A DNA stretch of 64,000 nucleotides from Ooceraea biroi (lineage: Eukaryota; Arthropoda; Insecta; Hymenoptera; Formicidae), in NCBI RefSeq assembly GCF_003672135.1, contig NC_039511.1, positions 6,908,464 through 6,972,463 on the forward strand, written 5' to 3'. The position numbers were made by a program, and so were the translations under genes. The notes under the pieces are model-generated. The model worked only from the letters and a program-made list of their open reading frames with translations, did not search any database and was not told the DNA's origin. Shown here piece after piece: positions 20,509-31,805 of the stretch. How positions within the stretch are numbered: position 1 is the stretch's first letter; every line of letters begins with the position of its first letter.

Positions 20509-21239
20509 GTCGTTCGACTCCCCTCCTCCTAGCAAGTGCAAATACGCGATTCGTGCGACAACTGTTGACGATACGCGTGACAAATTTGGACGGTAGAACG
20601 CGGGTACTATCGGAGAAGGAGGTACGCAGACATAGAAAACTGTTGCCAAACACGATACGCGCGATCGTTTGTGGGCCTTCGAATTGTGGCAAGACCAACG
20701 TGCTGATAAGTTTATTGGAAAGTCCGTACGGTGTACGTTTCGAGAACGTGTAAGTGTACTCGAAATCGTTGCAACAGCCCAAATATCGGTACTTGGAAAA
20801 TGTATTGTCACCGATTGAAAAAATTGGATATTTCACGTTCTCCAATAACAGTGACGTCATTCCACCGAGCGAGGCGCGTCCAAACTCGATCTTCGTCTTT
20901 GATGACGTGGCATGCGATAAGCAGGATACGGTGAGAGAATACTTTGCGATGGGGCGACACTCGAACGTCGACTGTTTCTATCTCTGTCAGACGTATGCAA
21001 AGATACCCAAGCATCTTATACGCGACAACGCGAACCTGCTGATCCTGTTTAAACAGGATGGTACCAACTTGAAACACGTGTACAACGATCACGTGAATAC
21101 CGACATGTCGTACGATGATTTTTGCGCGTTGTGTCGCAGTTGTTGGCAACGCAAGTACGGTTTCGTAGTGATAGACAAGGACAGCTCGATCACTAATGGG
21201 CGGTATAGAAACGGATTTAATGAGTTTGCGATACCATAA
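20478..21239 (+). pseudogene. Packaging ATPase (A32/FtsK-HerA type) with a nonsense stop
   Basis: About 250 residues. Walker A: CGPSNCGKTN near residue 65. Walker B: SIFVFDDVACDK. Also YFAMGRHSNVDCFYLCQTYAKIPKHL, a sensor-like stretch typical of viral packaging ATPases. A single TAA at 20751-20753 interrupts the frame; the same frame continues at once from 20754, so it is one damaged gene. No ATG is visible near the start: the frame opens at a TTG (20478), so the true start is uncertain or lost. Divergent from ORF89. Role: pumping DNA into capsids. Confidence 0.85.
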
Positions 21240-21348
21240 AATGATTAGTCACCATTAATACGTGTTCGATGAAACGTCTGTAATTGTTTATTCCCGCGTT
21301 ACAACATGGCGATGTTCACTCGCGATACAAATAGTCAAGCGCGAGAAG

Positions 21349-22335
21349 ATGGTGAAGGAAATTGCGAAAACCAGTGATTCGATTCGCAAGAAGCATCACG
21401 CTCTAAAGACTGGCAAGATGGTGGAAGATGCCACGTGGGAGAGACACTTTAGACCGATCATCGAGTCTTTGCAGAAGCTTGTCAATAATACCACGGACGA
21501 TACATCTAGCCTGCTCATACAGAAAGACGAACCGGTGAGTAATACCGAAGACACAGAGAGTGAAACATTATCCCCGCAGAGCGAGATTAATGTGGTACAT
21601 AATAATAATAATAAGAGGAAACTCTCGTTGGGCGCATCACCGAGAACGTCACCACCCAAGCGAAAACGAGTTCCATTTAACACGACAACCTCTACCCCGA
21701 TTAAAGTAGCGTCGAAACCGTTTGAACGATCCACGATCGAAATCTCGTCCGATGAAGATTTCGAAACCACGAACGAATCGCTACGAACTTCCGTTCATTA
21801 CACGCTGCAAACACCGAAGGGTCGAGAGATGCTGCACAGTCAGCTAGGTCCACTAGGACAACAATACATAAGCCCTGTCCTGAGCGGTGATCGAGAGAGC
21901 GGCATAGATGACGTGTACGGCGTTTATCTCGGTCAGGATGGAATGATGTTCGGTAATAAACGGTTCGACGTCGACATCTGTGATAATATATTTGTCGACG
22001 GCGTGCGATACATCGGTACACCAGGTCTTTACGAACTGATTTTCATAAAACGTCCTAACAAAGTCATGTACACGGCTAATGATATGCAAACGTACAAGAG
22101 CATGCTGCTAACGACGAATGCGCATAGACGCAAACACATCGCGCATGGTCAAGTAAAGAGTAACAAGGTCTACAAGTACAACCGCGTAATCGCACCGTTA
22201 CTGCCAATCGTACCGAAGAAACGATCTGGAAGAGGATTACCTCGTGCTGTGGCACTAAACAACATTATGATCGATTACGTGCACTGGAACGATCCCAACG
22301 AACTGGTTGATCGTCTGCGATTGCTCGAAGCTTAG
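21349..22335 (+). pseudogene. DUF8207-like Polinton protein, C-terminally truncated
   Basis: ATG 21349 (MVKEIAKTSDSIRKKH) is preferred to the upstream frame start at 21262. N-terminal basic helix, a long low-complexity Ser/Thr/acidic linker with KRK clusters (PPKRKRVPF, nuclear-signal-like), then a globular domain: LGPLGQQYISPVLSG, DDVYGVYL, IFVDGVRYIGTPGLYELIF and DYVHWNDPNELVDRLRLL. To my knowledge this C-terminal domain is the DUF8207 family of insect Polinton neighbours. The frame stops with TAG at 22333-22335; a second in-frame stop follows shortly, and conserved-looking sequence runs on to about 22418, so the last ~25 residues are cut off. Function unknown; possibly a DNA-bound virion core protein. 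Confidence 0.65.
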
Positions 22336-22462
22336 CACCAAGCGTGAAATAACGCCCACGACAATGAGATTCTGTTGATTATCGAAGAACTTCGCGAGGC
22401 AGGTCTCATTATAAATTAAATGGTACATCAATGAAACGAATCAGTCGATCGTGTGCACCAAC

Positions 22463-22816
22463 ATGCCAATCAACAAGTTTGGTGTATTACTTGAACGAAG
22501 GGAGGCACCGATGAACAATCCGTATTATCAGTTCAGTGGAGTAGTGAGAAACTACGTACGTGAAAACGCGTTGTGTCGCCACGCTGCTGATTTTGACGCA
22601 CAGTCGCGGAAAATTCGTCGTGTAGCGCAGCCCAAGGCTGATACCGACGCTGTCAACAAACTATACGTAAAACAGTACGTTAAAATGTCGCGGAATCAAC
22701 ATGCAGAATTTGAGGAAGCTGAGTATTGCGTTCGAGAAGGACACGCAAGCGTTATGGGCTGCAATAAAGGACCTTCGACTACTGCTATTGACTATCGCTG
22801 CATCAGAAACGACTAA
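22463..22816 (+). CDS. Small Polinton protein with tail-fibre-like motif
   Basis: ATG 22463 (MPINKFGVLLERREAP), about 117 residues. It contains NPYYQFSGVVRNYVRENAL, then ADTDAVNKLYVKQYV, resembling the D-A-V-N-K-x-Y-V phrase of phage tail-fibre repeats, and a charged C-terminal part. It sits between the DUF8207-like gene and the integrase on the same strand. Probably a trimeric or coiled-coil fibre-like virion protein; this is inference. The C-terminal ~45 residues look less regular, so a late frame change is possible. Confidence 0.5.
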   Translation: MPINKFGVLLERREAPMNNPYYQFSGVVRNYVRENALCRHAADFDAQSRKIRRVAQPKADTDAVNKLYVKQYVKMSRNQHAEFEEAEYCVREGHASVMGCNKGPSTTAIDYRCIRND

Positions 22817-22980
22817 CCAAACGTCAACGAACGGCTAACGAACGGGGCAAGAACGGCGCCGAACGAATCCAGAACGGCTCAGAAACGGGTCTGGAACGGC
22901 ACCGACGGGTCAGGGACGTTTAAAACAGTTTGAAACATATAATTACACGTCTAACAGTCGATGATTGTATCGCCCAAAAC

Positions 22981-23913
22981 ATGGGATCGTCAAACTCCGA
23001 TGGACGTAAAAAAATTGCCAGTTTCGAGAAACGGTGACTCGTCGAGGAACTATATGCTCCGGCGAGAAGAAGTTTTCCACGAAGACGCGTCATAGTCCGC
23101 GAATACGATGACCTGTGGCAAGCTGACGTAGTGGAGATGCGTCCGTACTCACGTTTCAACAAAGGCTACAATTACATACAATTATAAACGTGTTGAGCAA
23201 GTATGCATGGGCCGTACCGCTCAAGAGTAAAAATTCGGGAGCGAGACAGCCAATGCGTTTGTAAAGGTATTTCGAAAGGATGGAAGGTGTCCAAACAATT
23301 TGCATACTGACAGAGGAAAGGAATTCTACAATGCTGACGTGCAACGACTCCTGATGAAACATGATGTCAATCACTATTCCACGTATTCACCTATGAAAGC
23401 CTCGGTCGTGGAACGGTTCAATCGTACGCTAAAGAACGACATGTGGAAAATGTTTACGCTCAATGGGAACTATAGATGGATCGACGAACTACAGCAGCTC
23501 GTCGCAAAGTACAACGCGTGAAAACATCGGACGATCGGTATGCGACCCATCGATGGTACGCCCAAGATCGCGAATAAACTCTTGGCCACGGTGTACAGCA
23601 TCGTAAATATTGCAGCCCCGGCGCGATTCACAGTAGGTGACCCGGTATGCGTCAGCAAGTACAAGACGGTCTTCGACAAGGGCTACACGCCAAACTGGAC
23701 GACCGAGGTATTCAAAATCATCAAGGTGCAGACGACTAATCCCGTGACCTATCTCATCGAGGATTCGCGCGGCGAGCCAGTCACCGGAGGATTCTACGAA
23801 CACGAATTGCATCGCGTTGCTAATCCGGACATATATCTCGAAAGGGTGTTACGCAGGAAAGGTACCGCGGTTTACGTGAAATGGCTGGAATTTGATGATT
23901 CGTACAATTCATA
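22981..23913 (+). pseudogene. Polinton integrase with C-terminal chromodomain, broken
   Basis: ATG 22981 (MGSSNSDGRKKIASFEKR). Retrovirus-type DDE core: DDLWQADVVEM (first Asp), HTDRGKEFYNADVQRLL (second Asp), KASVVERFNRTLKNDMW (Glu). Then GYTPNWTTEVFKI and a C-terminal chromodomain-like stretch YLERVLRRKGTAVYVKWLEF. Breaks: TGA near 23037, frame changes around 23185-23290, a frame change near 23520 and TAA at 23911-23913 inside the chromodomain. Role: insertion of the element by 6-bp staggered strand transfer; the chromodomain may steer it to chromatin marks. Confidence 0.85.
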
Positions 23914-24008
23914 AATACACAAGGACAATGTAGGTTAAAATATATTTCCTATTGTAATAAAGTATTTACAATATTCTATATGACAATTACAAAACCTTTA
24001 TTTCCTAT

Positions 24009-24562
24009 TTACAATGGTATCTGATAATGTCCCCATGGTAACGTGTGGGTAGAACCGTCTATAACATAACGTTTATCATCGTACGGACTTAGAGCGATTT
24101 TCGACTCTGACACAGTGTACACCTCATGCAACTTTGATCTTATGCATGATTGGCGTCGCGTCACTTCCGTATAATCTTTCAGACACCGCGTGTAGTCTTC
24201 AAATGTTATCACTTTCAATACGACATTACTCTTGACACCTTTCGCCTTTTTGGTGTCTTTTTTACCAACCACTTTCACAGCGTACATCTTCGCTCTAAGC
24301 CCGACGAACTCTGTCATTATCGCGCCGTTGTTTTCGTCTTTCATCAAGCCGGGTACCTTGTTATTTGCGAGTGGCATTCGGTACGCATTATCGACCTCGT
24401 AATCGTTCATATCGAATCTCGCAATATCATGCTTCATTTGCGCGTACACGTCGTCGCACTCGATATGATACATTAAACTATCCGTATCCGTATACATGAT
24501 CTTGCATTTGTCACGATAAAGAGGTACCATATACTCGTGATGGAATTCGTACAAACACGTCT
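24009..24562 (-). pseudogene. Polinton DNA polymerase B, C-terminal segment
   Basis: Minus-strand frame containing motif C of family B polymerases, IMYTDTDSLMYHIE, followed by LMKDENNGAIMTEFVGLRAK (KxY-like region) and a Lys-rich thumb/C-terminal part ending in LPWGHYQIPL at 24009. The frame is cut at about 24562-24567 by Gypsy 2. The upstream part with motifs A and B is at 28238 and beyond. Confidence 0.9.
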
Positions 24563-24567
24563 TGGAT

Positions 24568-24968
24568 TGATACGTCCGGGCGGCGTATTCCGCTCGACAC
24601 ACACACGCGTCACTCGCGCTCGCGCACAGAACTCGCGATCGCGCTCGCAGGAAAGAGACACTCGCGTTTGTAGAAGGAAAGAGCCGATTTATTATAGTAG
24701 CACAATACAGATGATCGCGGTTTATGATACAATTCGTGAATCAGCGCAGCTGATAGCGATTCGTCAAGCCACGACCTCGGCCAAGCTACGACTCGTTGTT
24801 TCTCCTTGTTTATTTATCCCCCTAGCGACCCGTCGCCAGGAGGCTCGTGTCTTCTCCCGCAGACTCACCGATCCAACACCGCACAGCTGTCAGCTTAACA
24901 GCTGACTTCCCGCCGCACCGGGTGGCTGATCCAAAATCACCCGGACACAACACTACCTCCCTCCTCGC
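24568..24968 (-). repeat. 3' LTR and polypurine tract of Gypsy 2
   Basis: On the minus strand a purine run (GCGAGGAGGGAGGTAG, 24953-24968) precedes TGTTGTGTCCGGGT at 24952. An AATAAA-type signal lies about 120 bp before the end, and the LTR finishes CCGGACGTATCA at 24568 (385 bp). It shares both termini with the Gypsy 1 5' LTR. Confidence 0.85.
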
Positions 24969-25515
24969 AAGACTGTCGTTCCGACAGTCTGGCAGGGGTA
25001 ACTCGTCTTCGTCCCTTTTCATGTCCTACCCTGGGCTCCTGCCGCAAGTTACCGGACCAGGACGTCTTAACACGGCGCTTCTATATCGACTTCCTTCGGT
25101 CTTCTTCTGCGTCTTCATCTTGTACTGTTTTAGGCTAGTTGTTGTTCGTCAACGTCCGTTCTTCGGACTCAGGTGGGGATAGCTTCCGGGGACCCTGCGT
25201 CTTCCTAAGAAGACCCCCGAGCCCCTGCCTCGGCATTCGCCTTAATCTCACGGGAAAACCCCGGTCAAAAACCACGAGAGAGGCAGTCCCCTTCCATGAC
25301 TTCTGGCCTCTTCATTCTCGAGTTCCTCCCCTCCAGCACCTAAAACAATAATAAAATCCAAAACACAACCAGCATCAAATCGTATATACATCTTAACATA
25401 TCCTTAACCTAACGTGACCGCGACGGGCTTGGAGCGTTACGAACGTTAAACCCCCCTCCTCAAATACGTCTCTCACAAAAAGGAGCTAGCCTATCACCGT
25501 GTACGACCTTCCCGC
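24969..25515 (-). other. 3' untranslated region of Gypsy 2
   Basis: Between the integrase C-terminus and the polypurine tract. No long frame with coding character. Contains AATAATAAAA near 25348 on the + strand but nothing recognisable. Confidence 0.4.
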
Positions 25516-28237
25516 TATGATTCGGAGACCTCCGAATATTGAAGACCACATCCCTCAACCTTTTCACCACTACGTACGGTCCATCCTACGAACTTTGTAG
25601 CTTTGGTGCTCTTCCCTTCATCCGACGAGGATTAAATAGCCAAACCTTTTGTCCTGGCTCAAAGGAGTCCTTCCTTGCCCACCGATCATACCAAGACTTC
25701 ATGTTCTTTGACTTCACCTCGAAGCGTTGCCTGGCGATGCGGTGTATCTCATCTAATTTCTCTTTCAACTTCATAGTAAACCTCCTTGTTTCCACGTTCT
25801 CCGAAACACTTGATGGAGGACTCCCCCGTAGCAAGTCCAACGGCAAACGAAGATCTTCTCCAAGATACATTTCCGCAAGAGTGACGCCCGTAGTCTCCTA
25901 CCTTGAAGAACGATAGGCCAGGAGAAACATAGGGACCCAGCGGTCCCAATCTTTCTGATTCTCTGATACGAACTTTGCTAAATAATTCAGGATCGTCTGG
26001 TGTTGTCGTTCCACTTGTCCATTTGACTGCGGATGCAGAGGCGTAGTTCTCGTCTTTTTTACGCCAAGTAACCCCGTCATCTCTGTTATTAATTTGGATT
26101 CAAAATTTCTTTCCTGGTCAGTATGGAGTTCCAAGGGAATCCCGTGCCTAGAAAATACCTCTCCGACTAAAGCCTCGGCCACGGTAGACGCTCTCTTATT
26201 CCTCAAAGGAATGGCCTCCCGGCCATTTAGTGAAACAGTCCACTGCGACCAACAAGTATCTATTCCCTGTGGATGAGGTGGGGAGCGGCCCTAGGATATC
26301 AGTCTGCACCCGTTCGAAAGGGGCTCCTACATTATAAATCTGTAAAGGTAGCTTTCCCTTTCCTGACAACCCTTTTTTCACAACGCAGATCTCGCAGGAG
26401 GCACACCAATTCTCCACGTCCTTCTTACATGTGGCCCAGTAAAAACCCTTTCTGATCTTAGCCAGAGTCTTGTTCACCCCGAAATGTCCCGCCAACGGTG
26501 AATCGTGAGCTTCTTGCAATATATTTCTAACCCTGCCTCGAGGAACTACAACTTGAAGGATACTCTTTTTCTGATTCGGAGACTCCCATCTCTTGAAGAG
26601 AACACCACCCCTCGCAACTAAGGCGTCCCACTGGGACCAATAAAGTTTTGTCGACATCTCACTCGGAGCTACGACCCGCCAGTCCGGTCGCTCGCTCGAC
26701 TCTTTTGCTCGGAGAATGGTAGAAATCGACGAATCTTGCAGTTGTGCCTCACGCCACTCCTCCGAGCTGCTCTCGAAAATGATACGATCCACATCGACTT
26801 CGTGAACAGTTCCTTTAAACGATTCCGCCTTCGCACAATACCGACAAGCCGATTCCACGCAGGGACGTCGAGAAAGTCCGTCTGCATTACCATGAGACTT
26901 TCCGCTTCTGTAAAAGATTTCAAAATCATATTGCTGGAGGCGCTCCAGCCACCGCGCCAGTTGACCCTCCAAATCTCTAAAAGACAATAACCAGCGTAAC
27001 GAACTATGATCCGTCCGAATAATAAACTTCCGTCCGTATAAATAATGGTGGAAAGACTTTACGGCGTCCACCATCGCCAAAAGCTCGCGTCGAGTAACGC
27101 AATAATTTTTCTCTGACTTGCTGAACACACGGCTGAAATAAGCAATGACTTTCTCAGCACCATTCTGCACCTGAGAAAGCACCGCACCAGTACCGTGGTT
27201 CGAAGCATCGGTATCTAAAATAAAGCTTCCCTCTCCACACGAGAATGATAAAACCGGCGACGAAACCAGCGCTTCCTTCAGCCGCTTAAATGCCGCTTGA
27301 TAATCCGAAGACCATTCAAACCTCCGTCCCTTCTCAGTTAATAAATACAAAGGTTTGGCCAACAAAGAGAAATTTCTGACAAATTTCCTATAGTACGAAC
27401 AAAAATCTAAAAAATTTCGTACCTGCTTCCTTGTTTTAGGAAGAGGTCAATCGACAATCCCAGAGATCTTCCCTGGGTCTGTGGTAACGTCCTCAGCTGA
27501 TACAACATGTCCAAGATATTTCACTTCCCTTTTGAGGAATACGCACTTCTTAGGGTTGATCTTTAAATTAGCGTCCCTAAATCTCTGAAGAACCTTTTCT
27601 AAACTTGAAATCATTTCTTTAAAACCTTTTCCATAAACAATTACATCGTCAAGATAAACGGACAAATCTCGGAAATTAATCCCTTTAATACTCTTTCCAT
27701 TAATCTCTCAAAAGTCGTCGGGGCGTTACACAACCCGAAAGGCATCACCGTAAACTGCCACAACCCACTACCAATTGAAAAAGCCGTTTTTTCCCTATCA
27801 TTAGAAGACATTCTTACCTGCCAATAGCCACTTTTCAGGTCTAAAGTGGTAAACCAAGCATTACCCGCTAACTGATCCAATATATCGTCGATCCTCGGCA
27901 AGGGGTACGAATCCTTCTTAGTGACAGTATTCAATTTCCGAAAGTCCATGCAAAATCGTATAGTGCCGTCTTTTTTATTAATACAACCGGGGAAGTCCAG
28001 GGGCTATTCGACTCCTCTATTACCCCTTGCGCCCTCATTTCCTCAATAATGTTGTTCACTTCTCCTCGTAAATGTAAGGGAATCCGTCGAGGAGCTTGCT
28101 TAATAGGACGTGGATCAGTTAGCTGTATGTCATGATGAACGACGTCACAATTATCTGCAATAATCTTATCAGAAAACACACCCTGATATCTAACAAGAAA
28201 ATCGTAAAAAACATCCTTCTCTCGAAATCCTAAATCT
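25516..28237 (-). pseudogene. Gypsy 2 pol: RT, RNase H, integrase
   Basis: Pieces from 28237 downward: RT start (EMRAQGVIEESNSPWTSPVV), AWFTTLDLKSGYWQVRM and FTVMPFGLCNAPTTFERLM (27641-27949), the intact YLDDVIVYG box (27447-27665), RNase H LDTDASNHGTGAVLSQ and RELLAMVDAVKSFHHYLYGR (26196-27365), integrase zinc finger HFGVNKTLAKI...CASCEICVVKKG, core DILGPLPTSS, HTDQERNFES and PQSNGQVERQHQT, and a GPY-type end near 25520-25580. Frame breaks near 27950, 27650, 27400, 26200, 25885 and 25586. Catalytic boxes remain readable, so this is a younger copy than Gypsy 1 or 3. Confidence 0.88.
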
Positions 28238-31200
28238 TGGATATGTCGAGTATACACATACCCACGTAGATTGGTTTGGTGAATTTCACCGCGAGTTTGC
28301 GCATTTCAATGGCGACCAGATTTTCCGAAAAGACGCTTCGATTATGGAAATTTGGTTTAGCGATCAGTGCCTCCGCACCGTACCTTCCGTTCCACTGCGT
28401 TAAAAGTTTAACATCCATATGATTGCGTACATTTTCCATAGTTTTTCCAAATACCGCGTTATTCATCAATTTGTACAAATTTTTTTCGAAATCGTTGGTC
28501 GCGCGCATTCGAAATTGTGTATTGAGTTCAATGTACTTACGAAGCCATGCGGATTGCGCGAATTGTAATACGCGATGAATTTTTGTTATCCGCAGACCAT
28601 GACGCATACACTGCTGCAGGTTGCAGTATTGTATAACGTAACGTTTCTTATCATATAACGTTGCGAGCAACTTGTCCTGCCGCTTGCCCGGCGGCTTATC
28701 GCGCGTCGGACAGAATGGTAGGTCAGTGTGTGCATCGTGCAGATGCTGTGGATATTCGAGATCGACCTCGAGAATGTAACCGGTAGACGAATCTGGAGTG
28801 ATAGCACTCACGTCGAAGTCCGAGACGTTGTCGACCCATTGAAAATTTGCACAGGGCAGAGGTTGACACATTGTCCAACCGTATAAATTATTAACGTCAA
28901 AGTATATCAGGTACGACGATGGTTTCGATGGATCGTAGTACGACTCCATGTAGTTATTGTTGGCACGCGCGTACCTGTTTGAACACTGACTTAGGCCGCC
29001 GCGTATGCCGCGTTCTATGAACATAACCATATCGATATCGATGAGCAGTTCGAAATTTATAGACGTATGCTTGAGCATCGAATTCCCACGTGAAACTCAG
29101 TAGCGTATAGTAATATGCCGCATCGAGACCATAACTCGTGATACAACTGTCGCGAAAATTTTCAAAAATGTCGACCAATAATAACACGTCAGTTTTCAAA
29201 TACAGGTCGCTGTATTCGCCTAACGTTTGAATGGCGAACCACTGCCAGATGTTCTCGGCGTGCGCGTAATCGCTCTCGAATATCATGTCACCCGTTAAGA
29301 AACTGTAGAATGATTCTCGCGGTGATAAGCGGGTATCTTGCAACTTTTCGACGCAATCCACATACTCGTACGGGAAGATGCCTTTTCGTGTCATTAGGTC
29401 GAAATTCTTGATTGATAAATTAGAGAATTCTGATCGTAATATTGTGAGTTTATCTTTGCTGAGAAACGATGCCAATTTATCCAGACTACTACTTAAAAAT
29501 CGTAACGAATCAATAAAGCGCAATTTCACATGGTTCCGAAATGTTACATCTGCCTCGTTAACATTTTTGGTAAACGAAATGTACTTTTCTTTTGTAATCA
29601 GTAGTAGATCAATTGTGCCCTTGAAATTATTAGCCAATTCTTTGATTATAAACTGTTAATCGTAGCCGGATAAATTGTGAAATACTATCGGAATAGTGTA
29701 GGAATCTTTATAATTTAGATTACAATTTGAATGCGCAGGACCTCTGTACCGGCCGGTCAGATGGCAATGATCGCGTACTCGCGTCTCGTCTTGCGCGAAT
29801 GGCTTTTCGCAGATATGCTACTTCCTGGTCTCTCGTTAGATTTTCCTTGGGCACATTAGCGGTTAGAATTTCTTTTACGCGAAACGCTAGAACTTTCAGT
29901 TCTTCGACAAACCACGAAATGCAGTCGGTGCCGCGACGATATTGATACGTGGATAATGAGTTGTCGTATGAACACCGCACATAGTACACAGCACTATATG
30001 CCTTGTGATGGTGATATGGGTATGTGCCGGATTTTTCCGTTACTCTCTTCTCCAATGCACATTCCAAGTCGGCGTATACGACGAACGGCATCCGCTCCTT
30101 CCTGCCGTGGTTGTCGAAACGCAGCCACTTGTCGTCCTCGTTCGGTAAAACGATGGCACAATCGTTTAGTTTTGTGCAATCGACAGAGTGGGCCTCCAAT
30201 CTCTTGTTGGAGGAGAAGTAGTGCAGGCACCTGCATGAATGTAAGGATCTGTTAATTACTTTAATCTGGCCCAGAGAGTGTATTCATTATAATATATTGT
30301 ACTTACCGATCGCAAATGTATTTTTTTCGTTTGTTGCTGCTCAGTTGGGCGCTCACCAGCCGGGATAAGTTTTTTATGTACGCAAAATGCCCCACGTTGT
30401 CCAGCGGATCCTGCATGTACAACAGATTGACATACGTATCCATCTTCTGATCGGTGAGCCGTATCGGTACGACTGTCAGTTTTTCCTCGTCCTTCTCCAG
30501 TGGGGTATATACATTTATCGATATATTGTTCAGAAGCTCAAATTTGTTTATTTGCTTCAACGACATAGGAAATTCAATGCCATCAAGTCTTAATATTGAC
30601 TTATAATCGGGATATCCGTTTGTCCTTTCCGCGTTGCTTTCAGCCGGATAGAGAGCAGCGATCACCGACCACGCAAGACCACGTTACTCTGTATGTTTAT
30701 TACTGCTCTCTTCAACATAATCTCTCTCGGTACTTTGGCATGACATCCTGCGTGCATAGGGTTATACTTGTTGATATTAACCGTCAGGTCCAGTATACGC
30801 GACAACGCCCATCCACTGTCGCGCTCCTGGAACTCTTCGAGAGACGCCAAGGTGGGCTCGATAATATATTGAGCGAACCACTCTTTCAGATTGGACGTAC
30901 GAAAGAGTGCTCGGTTTCGCGTATTGATACTCTTATTGGCGATCTTTTCACCCGCCACAAACTTGCCATTGAACATGGTATTCACTTTCACACTTTCATG
31001 TTCATTCATTAATGTTTGCACATGATCGAGCACTATGATGCTAGCGTCTTCCAAGAATCGCCGCGGTTCGATATAGCCGTAATTTATCACAGCACCGGCT
31101 AAAATGCGGCTTTCAAACGCGGTCTCTATCACTCGCCACGAGAGTCCTTCAACACTGTTATTCCACCCTGCATACTCGCCACCAATATGGATAAAGCGTC

Positions 31201-31417
31201 TTTTTAATCGCTTCTTCAGTCCCTCGAGCCGCGCGATTCGAGCTACTAAGGACTGTTTGTATCCGATAGAGAGTCGCGGCTGTTTGGCGCGACTGCGTTC
31301 TTCCAATTTCTCGATGAAGTCATCGCACTGTTGCGTCCATGCGAAATATTCACCCAAAGTTGACACACGCGATGATTGTGCCACAATGGCCTGTTCTATT
31401 TGAGTGAGTGTCTCCAT
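28238..31417 (-). pseudogene. Polinton DNA polymerase B, N-terminal and central segments
   Basis: From 31417 (METLTQIEQAIVAQSSR) on the minus strand: an N-terminal domain (30662-31417), 30307-30665, a 76-bp intron-like gap, a C2H2-like CLHYFSSNKRLEAHSVDC, exonuclease ExoI FVVYADLECAL, an HCH-containing insertion, ExoII region around 29650-29690, ExoIII YSDLYLKTDVLLLVDIF, motif A YFDVNNLYGW and motif B NLYKLMNNAVFGKTMEN. Motif C is at 24009-24562. Lesions: frame change near 30680, frame change near 29780, TAA at 29656-29658, frame change near 29080, and the Gypsy 2 insertion. Family knowledge: Polinton polymerases are protein-primed and replicate the linear element. Confidence 0.88.
30231..30306 (-). 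other. Candidate 76-bp spliceosomal intron in the polymerase gene
   Basis: On the minus strand the frame ...KKYICD is followed by GTAAGT (30306-30301), a short A/T-rich stretch, and TTCATGCAG ending at 30231. Joining the two sides keeps one frame and reads straight into the C2H2-like CLHYFSS motif, the first Cys pair being completed across the junction. The donor is an exact consensus. Splicing is inferred. Confidence 0.65.
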
Positions 31418-31444
31418 TTTCGACTTTCGTGACCGATGTATCAT

Positions 31445-31805
31445 CCAGAACTCCTGATACGTATACTGCTATGCGTTGCATATCGTTTCCTAATTATATG
31501 ATCTACCACCCTATATCTTTATCTCACTCTAACGCAAACGTGTTGAAGAATTGCATTACCTCATCTAAAATATCTTGTGAGGCTACCCAAGATGTGCAAC
31601 TTAGTTGCACGTGTCTCAATGTCATGATGCAATGTTTCGTGAGGCTACACGGAACGTGCTCACGCCATTTGATACCTTCTATGATACTTATCTAACCTAT
31701 GCGAATAAACTGGGAGTGCACTACAACGATTAGGAGTAAATATTATTTTATTCCATACTTTATTCCACAATATTATGTTTTACATTACACAATAATGTTC
31801 TTTTT
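31445..31805. other. Polinton intergenic segment
   Basis: No coding stretch found. On the minus strand AATAAAATA/AATAAAGT-like signals around 31750-31770 suit polyadenylation of ORF219, which ends at 31806. A small repeated phrase GTGAGGCTAC occurs at 31577 and 31651. Confidence 0.4.

Larger units (their letters stand above)
24568..28237 (-). mobile_element. Gypsy 2, 5'-truncated, inserted in the polymerase gene
   Basis: A minus-strand Gypsy element of 3,670 bp with a 3' LTR (24568-24952) and pol, but without 5' LTR, gag and protease. TGGAT occurs on both flanks (24563-24567 and 28238-28242) and both flanks belong to the polymerase frame. Pol sequence runs directly into the right flank, so the 5' part was lost while a flanking duplication remains. 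See the finding on microhomology. Confidence 0.88.

Noticed and set aside
20745..20760. GTAAGT at the ATPase stop as a splice donor
   Set aside because: The protein frame continues directly after the stop in the same frame with no missing sequence, so a nonsense substitution explains it better than an intron.
24537..25351. Plus-strand frames across the Gypsy 2 LTR and 3' UTR
   Set aside because: No domains; they oppose the retrotransposon and cross its LTR boundary.
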